From Metabacillus litoralis (GTDB taxonomy: Bacteria > Bacillota > Bacilli > Bacillales > Bacillaceae): a stretch of DNA of 64,000 bases. The first letter of the stretch is position 1. Each line of letters starts with the position of its first letter. Location: positions 1 to 64,000 of the forward strand of contig NZ_VOQF01000014.1 in the NCBI RefSeq assembly GCF_007994985.1. Reading direction: 5' to 3'. Made by a program: the position numbers and the translations under genes. Positions 30,097-41,600 of this stretch are shown here, piece after piece. Below the pieces are notes generated by a model. That model was not told the DNA's origin and searched no databases. It was given only the letters and a program-made list of their open reading frames with translations.

Positions 30097-31386
30097 ATGG
30101 AAAAATTAAAAATAGCAGGTGGAGATTTACTGAAAGGTTCAGTATCGATCAGTGGTGCAAAAAATAGTGCAGTAGCATTAATTCCTGCGACGATCTTAGC
30201 AGAATCTCCAGTTACAATTGAAGGCCTGCCGAATATTTCTGATGTAAATATACTTGGTGATTTGTTAGAGGAGATTGGAGGTAAGGTAGAGCTTACCAAC
30301 AATGAAATGATTGTAGATCCTTCGAATATGATTTCAATGCCTCTTCCAAACGGAAAAGTTAAGAAGCTTAGAGCTTCCTATTACTTAATGGGAGCGATGT
30401 TAGGTCGCTTTAAAAAAGCTGTGATTGGTCTTCCTGGTGGATGTCATTTAGGACCACGTCCAATTGATCAGCATATTAAAGGATTTGAAGCATTAGGTGC
30501 AAAAGTAACAAATGAACAAGGTGCAATATACTTACGTGCAGAAGAACTTCGAGGAGCTCGAATTTACCTTGATGTTGTTAGTGTAGGTGCAACAATCAAC
30601 ATTATGCTTGCTGCGGTTAAGGCTACAGGAAGAACAATCATCGAAAATGCTGCCAAAGAGCCTGAAATCATTGATGTAGCAACTTTACTAACAAGTATGG
30701 GTGCAAAGATAAAGGGTGCTGGAACAGATGAAATAAGAATAGATGGTGTTGAGAAGCTTAGCGGCTGTCGTCATTCAATTATTCCTGATAGAATTGAAGC
30801 TGGAACTTATATGATAATTGGTGCAGCTATGGGTAAGGAAGTAATGATTGATAATGTTATTCCACTCCATCTAGAATCACTAATAGCGAAGCTTCGGGAA
30901 ACAGGTCTTCATATTGAAACAAGCAATGACCAAATTTTAATTATTGGTGGACAAAAAGAGTTAAAATCAGTTGATATCAAAACACTCGTTTATCCAGGTT
31001 TTCCAACGGATTTACAACAGCCATTTACTTCTTTCTTAACAAAAACAACCGGTACTAGTGTTGTAACTGACACGATATATTCTGCTCGTTTTAAACATAT
31101 CGATGAATTGAGAAGAATGGGTGCCGAAATCAAAGTTGAAGGTAGATCTGCTATTGTTTCTGGTCCAACAAGATTACAAGGTGCAAGAGTGAAGGCAAGT
31201 GATCTTCGTGCAGGTGCTGCTCTAGTATGTGCGGGATTGATGGCAGACGGCATTACCGAAATTACAGGTCTAGAACATATCGATAGAGGGTATAGTCAGC
31301 TAGAAGAGAAGTTAACAGGTCTAGGAGCAACAATTTGGCGTGAAAAATTAACTGAAAAAGAAATTGAACAACTACAAAATTCTTAA
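30097..31386 (+). CDS. murAB: UDP-N-acetylglucosamine 1-carboxyvinyltransferase (second paralogue)
   Basis: First committed step of peptidoglycan synthesis: transfer of enolpyruvate from PEP to UDP-GlcNAc. The 429-residue protein has [16 protein letters not shown] at the start, the catalytic loop Cys116 ([16 protein letters not shown], fosfomycin target) and the C-terminal [16 protein letters not shown]. Its position between fbaA and rho is that of B. subtilis murAB (murZ), the minor paralogue; the main murAA normally lies elsewhere. Start follows AGAAGGGAGA. Confidence 0.93.
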   Translation: MEKLKIAGGDLLKGSVSISGAKNSAVALIPATILAESPVTIEGLPNISDVNILGDLLEEIGGKVELTNNEMIVDPSNMISMPLPNGKVKKLRASYYLMGAMLGRFKKAVIGLPGGCHLGPRPIDQHIKGFEALGAKVTNEQGAIYLRAEELRGARIYLDVVSVGATINIMLAAVKATGRTIIENAAKEPEIIDVATLLTSMGAKIKGAGTDEIRIDGVEKLSGCRHSIIPDRIEAGTYMIIGAAMGKEVMIDNVIPLHLESLIAKLRETGLHIETSNDQILIIGGQKELKSVDIKTLVYPGFPTDLQQPFTSFLTKTTGTSVVTDTIYSARFKHIDELRRMGAEIKVEGRSAIVSGPTRLQGARVKASDLRAGAALVCAGLMADGITEITGLEHIDRGYSQLEEKLTGLGATIWREKLTEKEIEQLQNS

Positions 31387-31419
31387 ATTGATTCGTGTAG
31401 CTAGAATGAGAAAATATAT

Positions 31420-31446
31420 AACCACCTGGATGAACTCCAGGTGGTT
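31420..31446. terminator. Hairpin after murA2
   Basis: AACCACCTGGA and TCCAGGTGGTT around 5 nt, a perfect 11-bp stem without a T-run. Confidence 0.6.
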
Positions 31447-31694
31447 GATATAAAATGTTATCGTTATTGAATCTAGATGTAAAACATTCGTAGGAAGCAT
31501 AACAAGTCTTGATCTAAATTCTTCAAAGAAAAGCCTCTAGCTTACAATGAATTTTCCAAAAATGATTGATTAAAGTTGAAAAATAGGGTAAAAATAAAGA
31601 GTGCTGCATTGAACAACTAGCTTCAAAATCTACTTCAAGCTCACCTTCATTCCTTCTCTATCCAAATGTACTGGTTTTTATCTTCATTTGATTA

Positions 31695-31849
31695 GGCTCT
31701 TTTCTTTAAAAATTGTTGTTAATTGACCTAATGATTGTGAAAAACAGTGTTTTCTTCGCATGAAAGAAATCATTTTGAGAAGAAAAAGATGTTATACAGT
31801 GCTGTTTATTTCGAGTATAAAAGGAAGCAACAAAGTTTACGCAACAGCC
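31695..31849. mobile_element. MITE-like element, copy D (155 bp)
   Basis: Same family as copies A-C: left GGCTCTTTTCTTTAAA, right CAAAGTTTACGCAACAGCC, interior GAGAAGAAAAAGATG and TATACAGTGCTGTTT. A few bases are deleted, and the flanks are only a partial match (TTTGATTA, ATGACTAA), so it is older. It sits in the 583-nt gap where B. subtilis has glpX; the rest of the gap is AT-rich without genes. Confidence 0.8.
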
Positions 31850-31969
31850 ATGACTAATTGGTTATAAATCTTCAATTAAGCAGCAACTAGACAAACTTCC
31901 ATAGCTGAAAATTGAGTTTGAAATGATAAATAGAAATTAAAATTGAAAATGAAAAAGAGTGGTGTTTGT

Positions 31970-33241
31970 ATGAATCAGGTTTCAATTTCTTCATTAGAAC
32001 ATTTGAAATTGAAGGAACTATATGAACTTGCGCGTCAGTATAAAGTTTCATATTATAGCAAGTTAACAAAGAAAGAATTAATTTTCGCTATTTTAAAGGC
32101 GAATGCTGAACAAGAAGATCTTTTATTTATGGAGGGTGTTCTTGAAATTATTCAGTCTGAGGGCTTCGGTTTTTTAAGACCAATCAACTATTCTCCTAGC
32201 TCTGAAGACATTTATATCTCTGCATCACAAATTCGACGCTTTGATTTAAGAAATGGTGACAAAGTTTCTGGTAAGGTTCGTCCTCCAAAAGAAAATGAGC
32301 GTTACTACGGATTGCTGCATGTAGAAGCTGTAAATGGTGAAGATCCTGAAACAGCTAAGGAACGTGTTCACTTCCCAGCATTAACTCCTCTATATCCAGA
32401 TAGACAAATATTCTTAGAAACAAAATCAAATAATTTATCTACAAGAATCATGGATCTTATTGCACCTGTGGGCTTTGGACAACGTGGTCTGATTGTTGCA
32501 CCTCCTAAAGCAGGTAAAACAATGCTATTAAAAGAAATTGCTAATAGTGTGACAACAAATAATCCAGAAGCAGAGCTTATCGTCTTATTAATTGATGAAA
32601 GACCTGAGGAAGTAACGGATATTGAGCGCTCTGTTGCAGGAGATGTTGTTAGCTCAACATTTGATGAAGTTCCAGAAAATCATATTAAAGTAGCAGAGCT
32701 AGTGCTTGAGCGTGCGATGCGTCTTGTTGAACATAAAAAGGATGTTATTATCCTAATGGATAGTATCACTCGTTTAGCACGTGCTTATAACTTGGTCATT
32801 CCTCCAAGTGGACGTACATTATCTGGTGGTATTGATCCTGCAGCATTCCATCGTCCAAAAAGATTCTTTGGAGCAGCTCGTAATATCGAAGAAGGCGGAA
32901 GCTTAACAATTCTTGCTACTGCATTAATTGATACAGGATCTCGTATGGATGATGTTATTTATGAAGAATTTAAAGGAACAGGAAATATGGAGTTGCATCT
33001 AGATCGTTCTCTAGCAGAAAAACGAATCTTCCCTGCAATCGATATTCGTCGTTCTGGAACAAGAAAAGAAGAGCTTCTTATTCCAAAAGATCATTTAGAA
33101 AAATTATGGGCTATCCGTAAATCAATGACAGATTCTCCTGACTTTGTTGAGAAGTTCTTTAGAAAGCTTCGCCAAACAAAATCTAACGAAGAATTCTTTA
33201 GTAATTTAGATGCTGAGATGAAGACTGCAAGAAATCGATAG
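31970..33241 (+). CDS. rho: Transcription termination factor Rho
   Basis: Hexameric RNA helicase that ends untranslated transcription. The 423-residue protein has an N-terminal RNA-binding region ([20 protein letters not shown] and the cold-shock-like fold to about 130), Walker A ([15 protein letters not shown]), Walker B ([11 protein letters not shown]) and the Q/R loops near [22 protein letters not shown] 31970 gives [10 protein letters not shown], matching the B. subtilis start; its ribosome site (GTGGTG) is weak, and the upstream in-frame TTG 31943 and ATG 31949 have none. Weak initiation would fit the low level and autoregulation of Bacillus Rho (inference). Confidence 0.95.
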   Translation: MNQVSISSLEHLKLKELYELARQYKVSYYSKLTKKELIFAILKANAEQEDLLFMEGVLEIIQSEGFGFLRPINYSPSSEDIYISASQIRRFDLRNGDKVSGKVRPPKENERYYGLLHVEAVNGEDPETAKERVHFPALTPLYPDRQIFLETKSNNLSTRIMDLIAPVGFGQRGLIVAPPKAGKTMLLKEIANSVTTNNPEAELIVLLIDERPEEVTDIERSVAGDVVSSTFDEVPENHIKVAELVLERAMRLVEHKKDVIILMDSITRLARAYNLVIPPSGRTLSGGIDPAAFHRPKRFFGAARNIEEGGSLTILATALIDTGSRMDDVIYEEFKGTGNMELHLDRSLAEKRIFPAIDIRRSGTRKEELLIPKDHLEKLWAIRKSMTDSPDFVEKFFRKLRQTKSNEEFFSNLDAEMKTARNR

Positions 33242-33340
33242 AATTGGTAGTGGGTGCTGGGGCTTTCTTAGCCATCTTGCCTAATGCTTGTTGCCGATAA
33301 GCAGGCACCTTCCGCTTTTCTAGTAATATTTAACTTCAGC

Positions 33341-33369
33341 TTGCATTTGGTCTTGGCACTTGTTATAAT
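33341..33369 (+). promoter_or_regulatory. rpmE promoter
   Basis: TTGCAT-N17-TATAAT, ideal spacing, about 95 nt before the rpmE start, leaving a leader of about 90 nt. Confidence 0.8.
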
Positions 33370-33465
33370 TTGCTCATGTGCTTTTCTAGTTGTGATTTAT
33401 CTTTTGATGAATCCACTAGATATTACTCTGTTTCAGATGATTCAGGGCGGAAGGAGATGAAAAGA

Positions 33466-33678
33466 ATGAAAACAGCAATTCACCCAAACTTTAATAAAGT
33501 TATGGTTAAATGTGCATGTGGTAACGAATTCGAAACTGGATCTACTAACAAAGAGATCAAAGTTGAGGTTTGTTCTGAGTGCCACCCATTCTACACAGGA
33601 CGTCAGAAATTTGCGGATGCAGGTGGACGTGTAGATAAATTCAACAAAAAATACGGCATTAAGTCACAACAACAATAA
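33466..33678 (+). CDS. rpmE: Ribosomal protein L31 (zinc-binding type)
   Basis: Large-subunit protein of 70 residues. The zinc ligands are present (VKCACGN and [10 protein letters not shown]), so this is the C+ form that stores zinc and is replaced by a Cys-less paralogue under zinc starvation in B. subtilis. ATG 33466 with AAGGAG 9-10 nt upstream gives MKTAIHPNF, the normal start; the open frame upstream to 33370 is leader sequence. No Zur box is visible at this gene. Confidence 0.95.
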   Translation: MKTAIHPNFNKVMVKCACGNEFETGSTNKEIKVEVCSECHPFYTGRQKFADAGGRVDKFNKKYGIKSQQQ

Positions 33679-33689
33679 TGCTTCTTTCA

Positions 33690-33726
33690 AACAGGCAAGA
33701 CGAAACTGCTCTTGCCTGTTTTTTCA
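33690..33726 (+). terminator. rpmE terminator
   Basis: AACAGGCAAGA and TCTTGCCTGTT around 9 nt, then TTTT. Confidence 0.9.
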
Positions 33727-33903
33727 CGCCTATTTTACCAATTTAAGCATATCCTACATACTATAGTAGGCTATTTTTAAGACATTTAGTATCATGTAAA
33801 GCATGTTTATATAGATAATAAAAAGATACGATTAGTGTACCTTCTTAATAATGGTACATGTCAATCGACTCCAAGATGAAAACGACGAAGGGAGAGCCGT
33901 TTC

Positions 33904-34533
33904 ATGTATATAATGAAGCAAAGTGGTTGGCTTGAAGTCATCTGTGGTAGTATGTTTTCAGGTAAATCAGAGGAACTCATTCGTAGAGTTCGACGTGCGA
34001 AGTTTGCAAAACAAGAGGTTAAGGTATTTAAGCCTGTCATTGATAATCGCTATAGTGAAGAAGAAGTTGTTTCACATAATGGAACAGCCATTATATGTAA
34101 GCCGGTAGCTTCTTCTATAGAGATTTTAGAATATATATCTGATAAAACAGATGTGATAGCTGTTGACGAAGTTCAATTTTTTGATGATAATATTGTGGAT
34201 GTTCTTACTTTATTAGCAAATCAAGGATATCGTGTTATTGCCGCGGGTTTAGATCAAGATTTTAGAGGAGAGCCTTTTAGTGTTGTTCCAGGTCTGATGG
34301 CTATTGCAGAATCAGTGACTAAGCTACAGGCTGTTTGTTCGGTGTGTGGATCTCCGGCAAGTCGTACGCAAAGGTTGATAAATGAAAAGCCGGCGTCATA
34401 TCATGATCCGATTATATTAGTTGGTGCATCTGAATCGTATGAGCCAAGGTGTAGGCATCATCATGAAGTGCCAGGTTCACCTGTGAAGGATTTTAAGAAA
34501 GAGGAAAGTACTACAACGAAAAATAGCATTTAA
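33904..34533 (+). CDS. tdk: Thymidine kinase
   Basis: ATP-dependent phosphorylation of thymidine for salvage. Type II TK of 209 residues with P-loop [20 protein letters not shown], and a C-terminal lasso with zinc-type residues (CSVCG, RCRHHH). GAAGGGAG precedes ATG 33904 by 8 nt. Follows rpmE as in B. subtilis. Terminator hairpin lies 100 nt downstream. Confidence 0.95.
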   Translation: MYIMKQSGWLEVICGSMFSGKSEELIRRVRRAKFAKQEVKVFKPVIDNRYSEEEVVSHNGTAIICKPVASSIEILEYISDKTDVIAVDEVQFFDDNIVDVLTLLANQGYRVIAAGLDQDFRGEPFSVVPGLMAIAESVTKLQAVCSVCGSPASRTQRLINEKPASYHDPIILVGASESYEPRCRHHHEVPGSPVKDFKKEESTTTKNSI

Positions 34534-34640
34534 GATGAATAGGTAGACTTATTGAGGGGTCTTTCATTAGTGAAAAAGAGGACAGGCTTATAAGTAGTGA
34601 TGAGATTCGATTAGGTGCAAATAATAGCTCTATAATAGAC

Positions 34641-34670
34641 CGCTGTTGATGTAAGTTCAACAGCGTTTTT
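34641..34670 (+). terminator. Terminator after tdk
   Basis: CGCTGTTGA and TCAACAGCG, then TTTTT. Confidence 0.85.
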
Positions 34671-34718
34671 GATTTAGGCTCTTAGGCAAATCTATATGCA
34701 TTAAAACAAGTATTGTGA

Positions 34719-34849
34719 GGTTGATTTGCGCTACAGGTTGCTCGCTTTCCGCGGGGCGGGCGGTGAGCTTCCTCGGCGCATAGCGCCTGTGGGATCTCAC
34801 CTGTCCCGCTGCACCCGCAGGAGTCTCGCACCTTCCGCGCTAATCAACC
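34719..34849. repeat. GC-rich intergenic element, subtype A, copy 2 (inverted)
   Basis: 131 bp, GGTTGATT to AATCAACC, the reverse complement of the copies at 11387 and 51585 with few differences (CCGCGGGGCGGGCGG, CGCATAGCGCC, CACCCGCAGGAGTC). Confidence 0.85.
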
Positions 34850-34980
34850 TTAAATAGTTTTGGTGATCAAACCCTTTAAGACTACATTATTACCATCTTC
34901 TATAACCCTGTGTAGATAGATTTAAGTAACCTAAGTAACAAGTAACGTTTCGAAGAAGAATATTACTACAAGCTGAATTA

Positions 34981-35425
34981 AACAGAACCGATTAACCTGT
35001 ACATCTCCATCGTACTTAATCATCATCCATTGAAACCATCCTTTATTTTAATGTATCTCAAAACTATTGGATATCCGATCTCCTATAATTTTAAATCAAC
35101 TCTTCCTTCCATTATTACTAGTCTTATTGCTAAAAGATCTTATTTATTGTAGGATTGTTCATCTTTGTACTGGACATTTTTTAAGATTGCCATTTTGCTA
35201 TCTCTTTAATTACAGCACCTCATGACACTCTAATCAGAGCACAATCATTACTATCATTAGTTTGAACAGAACTGATTAACCTATCTACTTCCCTCGAACT
35301 TAATAATCATCTATTGGAAACCATCCTTTATTTTATGAATATCAAAACTCTATTGGATATCCCATCCCCTATTATCAACTCTTCCTTATAATTTTAGGTT
35401 CTTTATTACAAGTCTTATTGCTACA
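34981..35425. repeat. Two diverged direct repeats of about 155-160 bp in non-coding DNA
   Basis: Unit 1 (34981-35135) and unit 2 (35265-35425) share AACAGAAC-GATTAACCT, GAAACCATCCTTTATTTTA, TATTGGATATCC, ATCAACTCTTCC and AGTCTTATTGCTA in the same order. They start 284 bp apart. No ORF of note. They make up most of the 1.1-kb gap before the giant phosphoesterase gene; function unknown. Confidence 0.75.
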
Positions 35426-35571
35426 GCATGTAATACTATTCTTCTTAGATAAAATAAAACTCCCTTCCAGAGCATTTCATTTAGTTCGTTAAATTAATAA
35501 CTATTAACCAATATTTATTGGAATTGTATATATGTATACTCTTTACAATTCCTTAATAATATATGGAAAAG

Positions 35572-35609
35572 TTTATAAATATTTACATCCTTTTTAAATT
35601 CAGTTTACA
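35572..35609 (+). promoter_or_regulatory. PhoP-like direct repeats upstream of the giant phosphoesterase gene
   Basis: TTTATA (35572), TTTACA (35582), TTTAAA (35593) and TTTACA (35604) are spaced 10, 11 and 11 bp. This is the pattern of B. subtilis Pho boxes (TT[ATC]A[CT]A repeats every 11 bp, four per PhoP-binding region). A further TTTACA lies at 35542. It ends 53 nt before the start codon. Confidence 0.6.
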
Positions 35610-35662
35610 TAGTTGAATTAGAATTAACATGAACTAGATTACTAGAGTTTGAGGAGGATATT

Positions 35663-38600
35663 ATGGGCGGAAGAGCAGTATTTAGATTTAGTAAGAAATT
35701 GTTTATTTATGTTTGTTTAGTTATGATTGTTTTTTCTAATTTTATATCAGTACTTCCAGTGAAGAAAGTTTATGCTGCGGAGAGTGGAGACCAACCTACT
35801 ATACTGAACGTTGAGGAAACAGAAGGAAAAGAGAAGGTAAATGAGGAGGTAGACGGTACATCTGATGATTCTATAGATCAAGTAGAGCCTGAAGAAAGTG
35901 CTGAAGTTATTGATTCGGAAAAGGAAATACAAAAAGATTCTCAAGAAGAAGCTAAGCAGATAGAAGTTGAGAAATCCGAGCAACTAGTAGAGAAATCACA
36001 AAACACAACAAAGACTCCTACAACTGAAACTGATCTTGTACCTACTCCACAAGATGAAAGCACAGAAGAAACACCTCCTACTAAATCTGAAGAATCTACT
36101 AATAAAGTAGAAGAAGATTTTAATCGTTTTTCACCAATTTTAATCACTGAAATAACTCCTAATTCAAAAGGAGCAGATAATTACGAGTATTTTGAGCTAT
36201 ATAATAATACAAATCAACAGCTATCATTAACAAACTATTCTTTTGTTTATCACTACACAGATGGTAGTTATGGAGATAAAGTATTTCAACTTCCAGCTAC
36301 AGTAATGGAAGCACAGGAAACTCTTATATTTTGGTATAATCCAAAAAATCTTTCATTAACTGATTTTAACAATCAATTTGGAACGAATTTAGCTAGTAAT
36401 CAAGTGATCGAATTTACTGATGTTTTCCCAGGCTTTGCAAACGGAGGGAATCGTGCACTTATTATCAAGGATAAAAATAATCTTGAGCTAGTATCAGCAA
36501 GCTACCTTGGTAATGAAGCTGATAATACTACTGGAAATGGGATTGATTATAAATACCCAGCTACAGGAACTATTATGGACAAGCTTAAAGTAGTAGCACC
36601 ACCAACTCCTGGTATAATTGAAGCTGCTCAAGTTCCTGCTAAACCAGTAGAATTAGAGGAACCTCCAGCAGAAGACACTAAAGCACCTGTTATTGACCAT
36701 ACACCTGTAAATGAAAGTAAAGCGTTTACTGAAATTAACATTTCTGCAAAAATAACAGATGATAAGGCAGTTAATTCAGTTTCAACACTATATTATAAAA
36801 ATGAAGAAGATACTGATTTTAGATCTTTACCAATGGTTGTTGATGGAGAAGATTCAACAATAGCTGCAGCAAAAATCCCTGGCGATTATGTTACTTCTAC
36901 GATTACATATTATCTTGAAGCATCAGATGGGGTAAACATAGCTAAATCAGAGGAATATACGATTTCTGTAGAATTACCTGAAGAAACGTTTAGTGAACAG
37001 CCGGTATTAATTACTGAAATTTCGCCAAACTCCGCTGGTGGTGGAACGGATTATTATGAGTTCTTTGAACTTTATAATAATACAACTCAGCCTTTAACAT
37101 TAATGAACTATTCATTTGTATATAAGTATACAGATAGTGGAAAAGAAGTTGCTTTTCAAGTACCTCAAACGACAATTGAACCACAAGAGACTCTGGTATT
37201 TTGGTTTAACAATGGAAGTCGTACATTAGATGATTTTAATGCAAACTTTGGTTCAGCATTAACAGCTGATCAAGTGATCGAATATAAAGATGTATTCCCA
37301 GGTTTTGCTAATGGAGGTAATCGTGCAATCATTCTAAAAGATAGCATGAACTCAGAGGTTATCTCAGCAAGCTATCTAGGAAATGAAAATGATAATACAG
37401 GTGCAGATATTCATTATATGTTCAAAGCTAAAGGAACTGAAATGGAGAAATATCAAGTACTTGCAGCACCAAATCCGGGAATCATTTCACCTGTTCAAGT
37501 ACCAACAAAGCCAATTGAGCTTGAAGAAATTCCTAAGGATACAGAAGCACCTGTTATCAACCATGTACCTGTGACTGAAAGTGATGCCTTTTCAGCAATC
37601 ACAATAGAAGCAGATATTACAGATAATATGGCAGTTCCATTCTCTACTCTTTATTATAAAAAAGCTGGTGGGGAGAACTTTACTACCTTATCAATGAATA
37701 TGAGTGCAGATACAGCCAAGTATTCTGCTACCATTCCTGGTTTAGATGTAGAAGAAAATATGATCTATTATATTGAAGCGGGAGATGGGACAAATACATC
37801 AACTACTGAAGAATTTGCTATCACCGTCACAAAAGATGAAGTAGATTATGAAAAAATTCCGCAGTTTTTAGTGACTGAAATCGTTCCTGATACAACAAAT
37901 GTTGGTTCAGCTGATGGATATGAATTTGTTGAAATCTACAATAATACAAATCAGGATCTGAACTTTAAGGAATACAAGCTTCAATATCGTTATGGAAATG
38001 ACCCAGCTAGTGATGTTGTATGGGCTTCTGTACCAGATGATGTTGTTATTCCGTCTAAAGAGACACTTGTGTTTTGGATTATTAATTCACAAAATGGTGA
38101 GAAAACAGTTGCAGATTTTAATGCACACTATGGGTCAAATTTAGTAGAAAATCAAGATATTACTAGAATTTATAGTGATGGAATGGCCAATGGTTCACCT
38201 AGAGGACTTGTTGTTGCTACAAATACGAAAGAAGAAATCACCGTTTCATATTACAACGATGTCGTTAATGCTGATGATACTGTCGCAGATAAAGGAATTG
38301 TTTTCAAATATCCTGAAAACGGATCAAAGCAATCGGTGAAAACTAGTGCTGGTCTTCTTGACGCAACTCCAGGAGCTGTTGATGCTAATCAAGTACCAAA
38401 AAAACCAGTGCATATCGTCAGGGATACAGTAGCTCCAACATTTGACAATAAAACAAACATCACTGAAATACTGCAAACTGAGGATATAAAAATTTCAGCA
38501 GCAGCATCAGATGATGTAGAAGTAAAATCAGTAAGATTGTTTTATCGTACAAATGATCAAGATGTTTTTAATGAGACATTATTAACATTAGACTCTGAAA

Positions 38601-41600
38601 CGCATTTATATGAAAATATGATTTATGCTTCAGAGCTTATCGGCAAAGAATATGTTGAATATTTCTTTACTGTTTCTGATGGTACAAATGAAGTAAAAAG
38701 TGAAATCAACAAGATTATCATAAAAAATACAATTGATAATTCAGATATTCGCTTAAACGTAGAAGACAAGCAAGTTCTGTCTAAAAGTAAAATATTAAAG
38801 GCTACTTCTAAGGAAGAAGAAGCAAAAAATGTGAAGCTATTTGTTGATAACGAAGAGTTAACAGAGGAAACGTATCACTCCTTAGAAACAGAAGCTTATT
38901 TAGCGCTTGAAGTGAATGGACTGAATACGTATTTCCAAAACGCAGTGACAATGGGTGATGATATTTTGTTCTTAATGGACAAAGACTGGTTATCACATTG
39001 GAAAACATTCACGATACCTGTTGAAGCAGATCGTTTACAGCTTGGTGAAAACATCCTTACTGTTCGAGCAGGTAATAAAGCATCACCCTTCCAGCTTGAA
39101 GAAGATGAAGAAAATCGTGATGACTATAACTTACGTAATGTACGCTTGATTTTAGCGGATGGCACTGTTTTAAGAGATACTGATAAAAGTGATCCCACAA
39201 AGGTCTATGATATGGGTGATGATGGTACATTCCGTCCATTTGAAGACTTTACCTTCACGATTACTGAAGAGCATACAACATCTAAAACATATACATGGAA
39301 CACAACAACAGTGGAAGATGGAGAACATGTTGTTAAAGCTCAAGATTCAGATCATGATATTACAAAAACAGTATTGGTTGATAACACAGCTCCTTCTGTT
39401 GAAACAACGATTATTGAAGGAAAAGAATATAAAGGCAGCTTTACAATTGATGCCACTGTAACAGACGAGATAGCAGGAGTGAATACAGTTAAAGCATTAC
39501 TAGATGGTGAACAAATACAGCTACCGTTCAACACTGCATCATCTCAGCTAGAAGCAGGTGAACATACACTTTCCATTTTGGCGACAGATTTAGCTGGAAA
39601 TGAAGCGGAAAAGGCTGTCACATTCTCTGTCACTAATGAGAATCCTATTAAACCAGAGCTTATTTCTCCAACAGATGGTAGCTCTACACCTGTTACTGGT
39701 GATCCTAGATTAAAAGTAAAGGTTACAGATCCCTCAGGAGATGATTTAGATGTAAAGTATTATCAAGGCTTTAAATATGATATGAACAGCACGGACAAAG
39801 TTCATGCCTTTAAAAATTCAACTGATTTTGAACCACCACAAACGATGGTACCAGAAGGGGAAGCAGCCTTTACAGACGAAGATATCTCATCTGTTTCAAA
39901 GAAAGATGGAACCTATATGATCACTGACTCAAGTGAGAAGTTTCCATATCACCGATTTGATGTTCAAGTTGATTCATCCATTGATGAAAATGATGAAATT
40001 GAGTTAACTTGGAGTGGAAATTCTCTAGAGGGAAGAAAGGTGTCCATGTATGCTTGGAATCATAGTGAAGCGAAGTGGCAGCTTGTTACGTATAAAGTTG
40101 CAGGAGCAGAGGATTTTGAATTAATAGGGTATGTTGAGGTTAGTGATTTTGTAAAAAATTCAAACATCAATGTATTGATTCAAGATGAAATTCCAAGTAC
40201 TCCTGATGAATATGATTATACATTTGTGTGGATGTCTGATACTCAATATTATTCAGAAAGCTATCCTTACATTTTTGAAAGACAAACAAATTGGATTGCT
40301 GAAAAACAAGAAGAATTAAAGATAAAGTACGTGTTCCATACAGGTGATTTAGTTGATAACTTTGATCAGCTGCAAGAGTGGAAATATGCTGATGAATATA
40401 TGAAGGTTTTAGATGATAACAATGTTCCATATGGTGTTTTAGCAGGAAACCATGATGTTGATCAACTTTCTAATGATTACACTGAGTATTATAAGTGGTT
40501 TGGTACTGATAGATTTGAAGATAAACCATACTACGGTGATACGTATAAAAACAATCGTGGACATTATGACCTAATTTCAGAAAATGGTAATGACTTTATC
40601 ATGGTTTATATGGGCTGGGGAATTCAAGATGAAGATTTAGAATGGATCAATGATGTGTTAAAACAATATCCTGATCGAAAAGCGATTTTAAGCTTTCATG
40701 AATATTTACTCGTTTCAGGAAATCGAAGTCCTTTAGGTAACGAGATATATGAACAAGTAGTTGAACCAAATGAAAATGTCATCGCGGTTCTTAGCGGTCA
40801 TTATCATGATTCAGAGACATTGATAAGTGAAATTGATGATAATAATGATGGAGTTACAGATCGCAAAGTATATCAAATGCTTGGTGACTATCAAGGTGGT
40901 CCTGAGGGTGGTCAAGGCTATATGAAGCTTTTACATTTTGATCAAGATAATAATAGAATTATCGTCAATACGTATTCACCATATTTAGATGATTATAACT
41001 ACTATGATCCAAGTGAATATCCAGGTAAAGATGAAATGATCATTGATTTAGATCTGAGTGTAGATGAAAAAAGAGTAGCCACTGATTATTTTTCTGTAAA
41101 TGTCAAAACAGATACAGAAATCGGAAAACAAGAAAATGTGCCGAGTGGTAGTGAAGCTGAAGTGACTTGGACAGGCCTTACAGAGAATAAAACATATTCT
41201 TGGTATGCTGTTGCCGAAGATCAATACACTGGAAAATCAGTATCTGATATTTGGACATTCACAAAAGGTAAAGATGAAACAACGAATCCAACTGATCCAG
41301 GAGAAAACCCAGGACAGCCAGGTGATGGAGATAATCCGGGCGAAAATCCAGAGCAACCAGGAGAAGGAGATAACCCAGGAGAGAATCCAGAGCAACCAGG
41401 AGAAGGAGATAACCAAGGGGAGAATCCAGAGCAACCAGGAGAAGGAGATAATCCAGGCGGAAATCCAGAACAACCAGGCAAAGGTACAAATCAACCTGGT
41501 AAAGATGTGTCTAACGATAATCAACATATTACTGTTAAAATACAGGATGGAAAAGCAACAATTAAAACAGAAGATTTAAAGAGACTATCAAAGAATACAA

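Noticed and set aside
41290-41490. CRISPR-like periodicity
   Set aside because: The repeats are in-frame coding units without unique spacers and lie inside a secreted protein gene.
41205-41579. Several open frames on both strands within the linker of the giant phosphoesterase
   Set aside because: By-products of a 39-bp coding repeat with low stop-codon frequency; same for 56071-56520 and 26029-26457.
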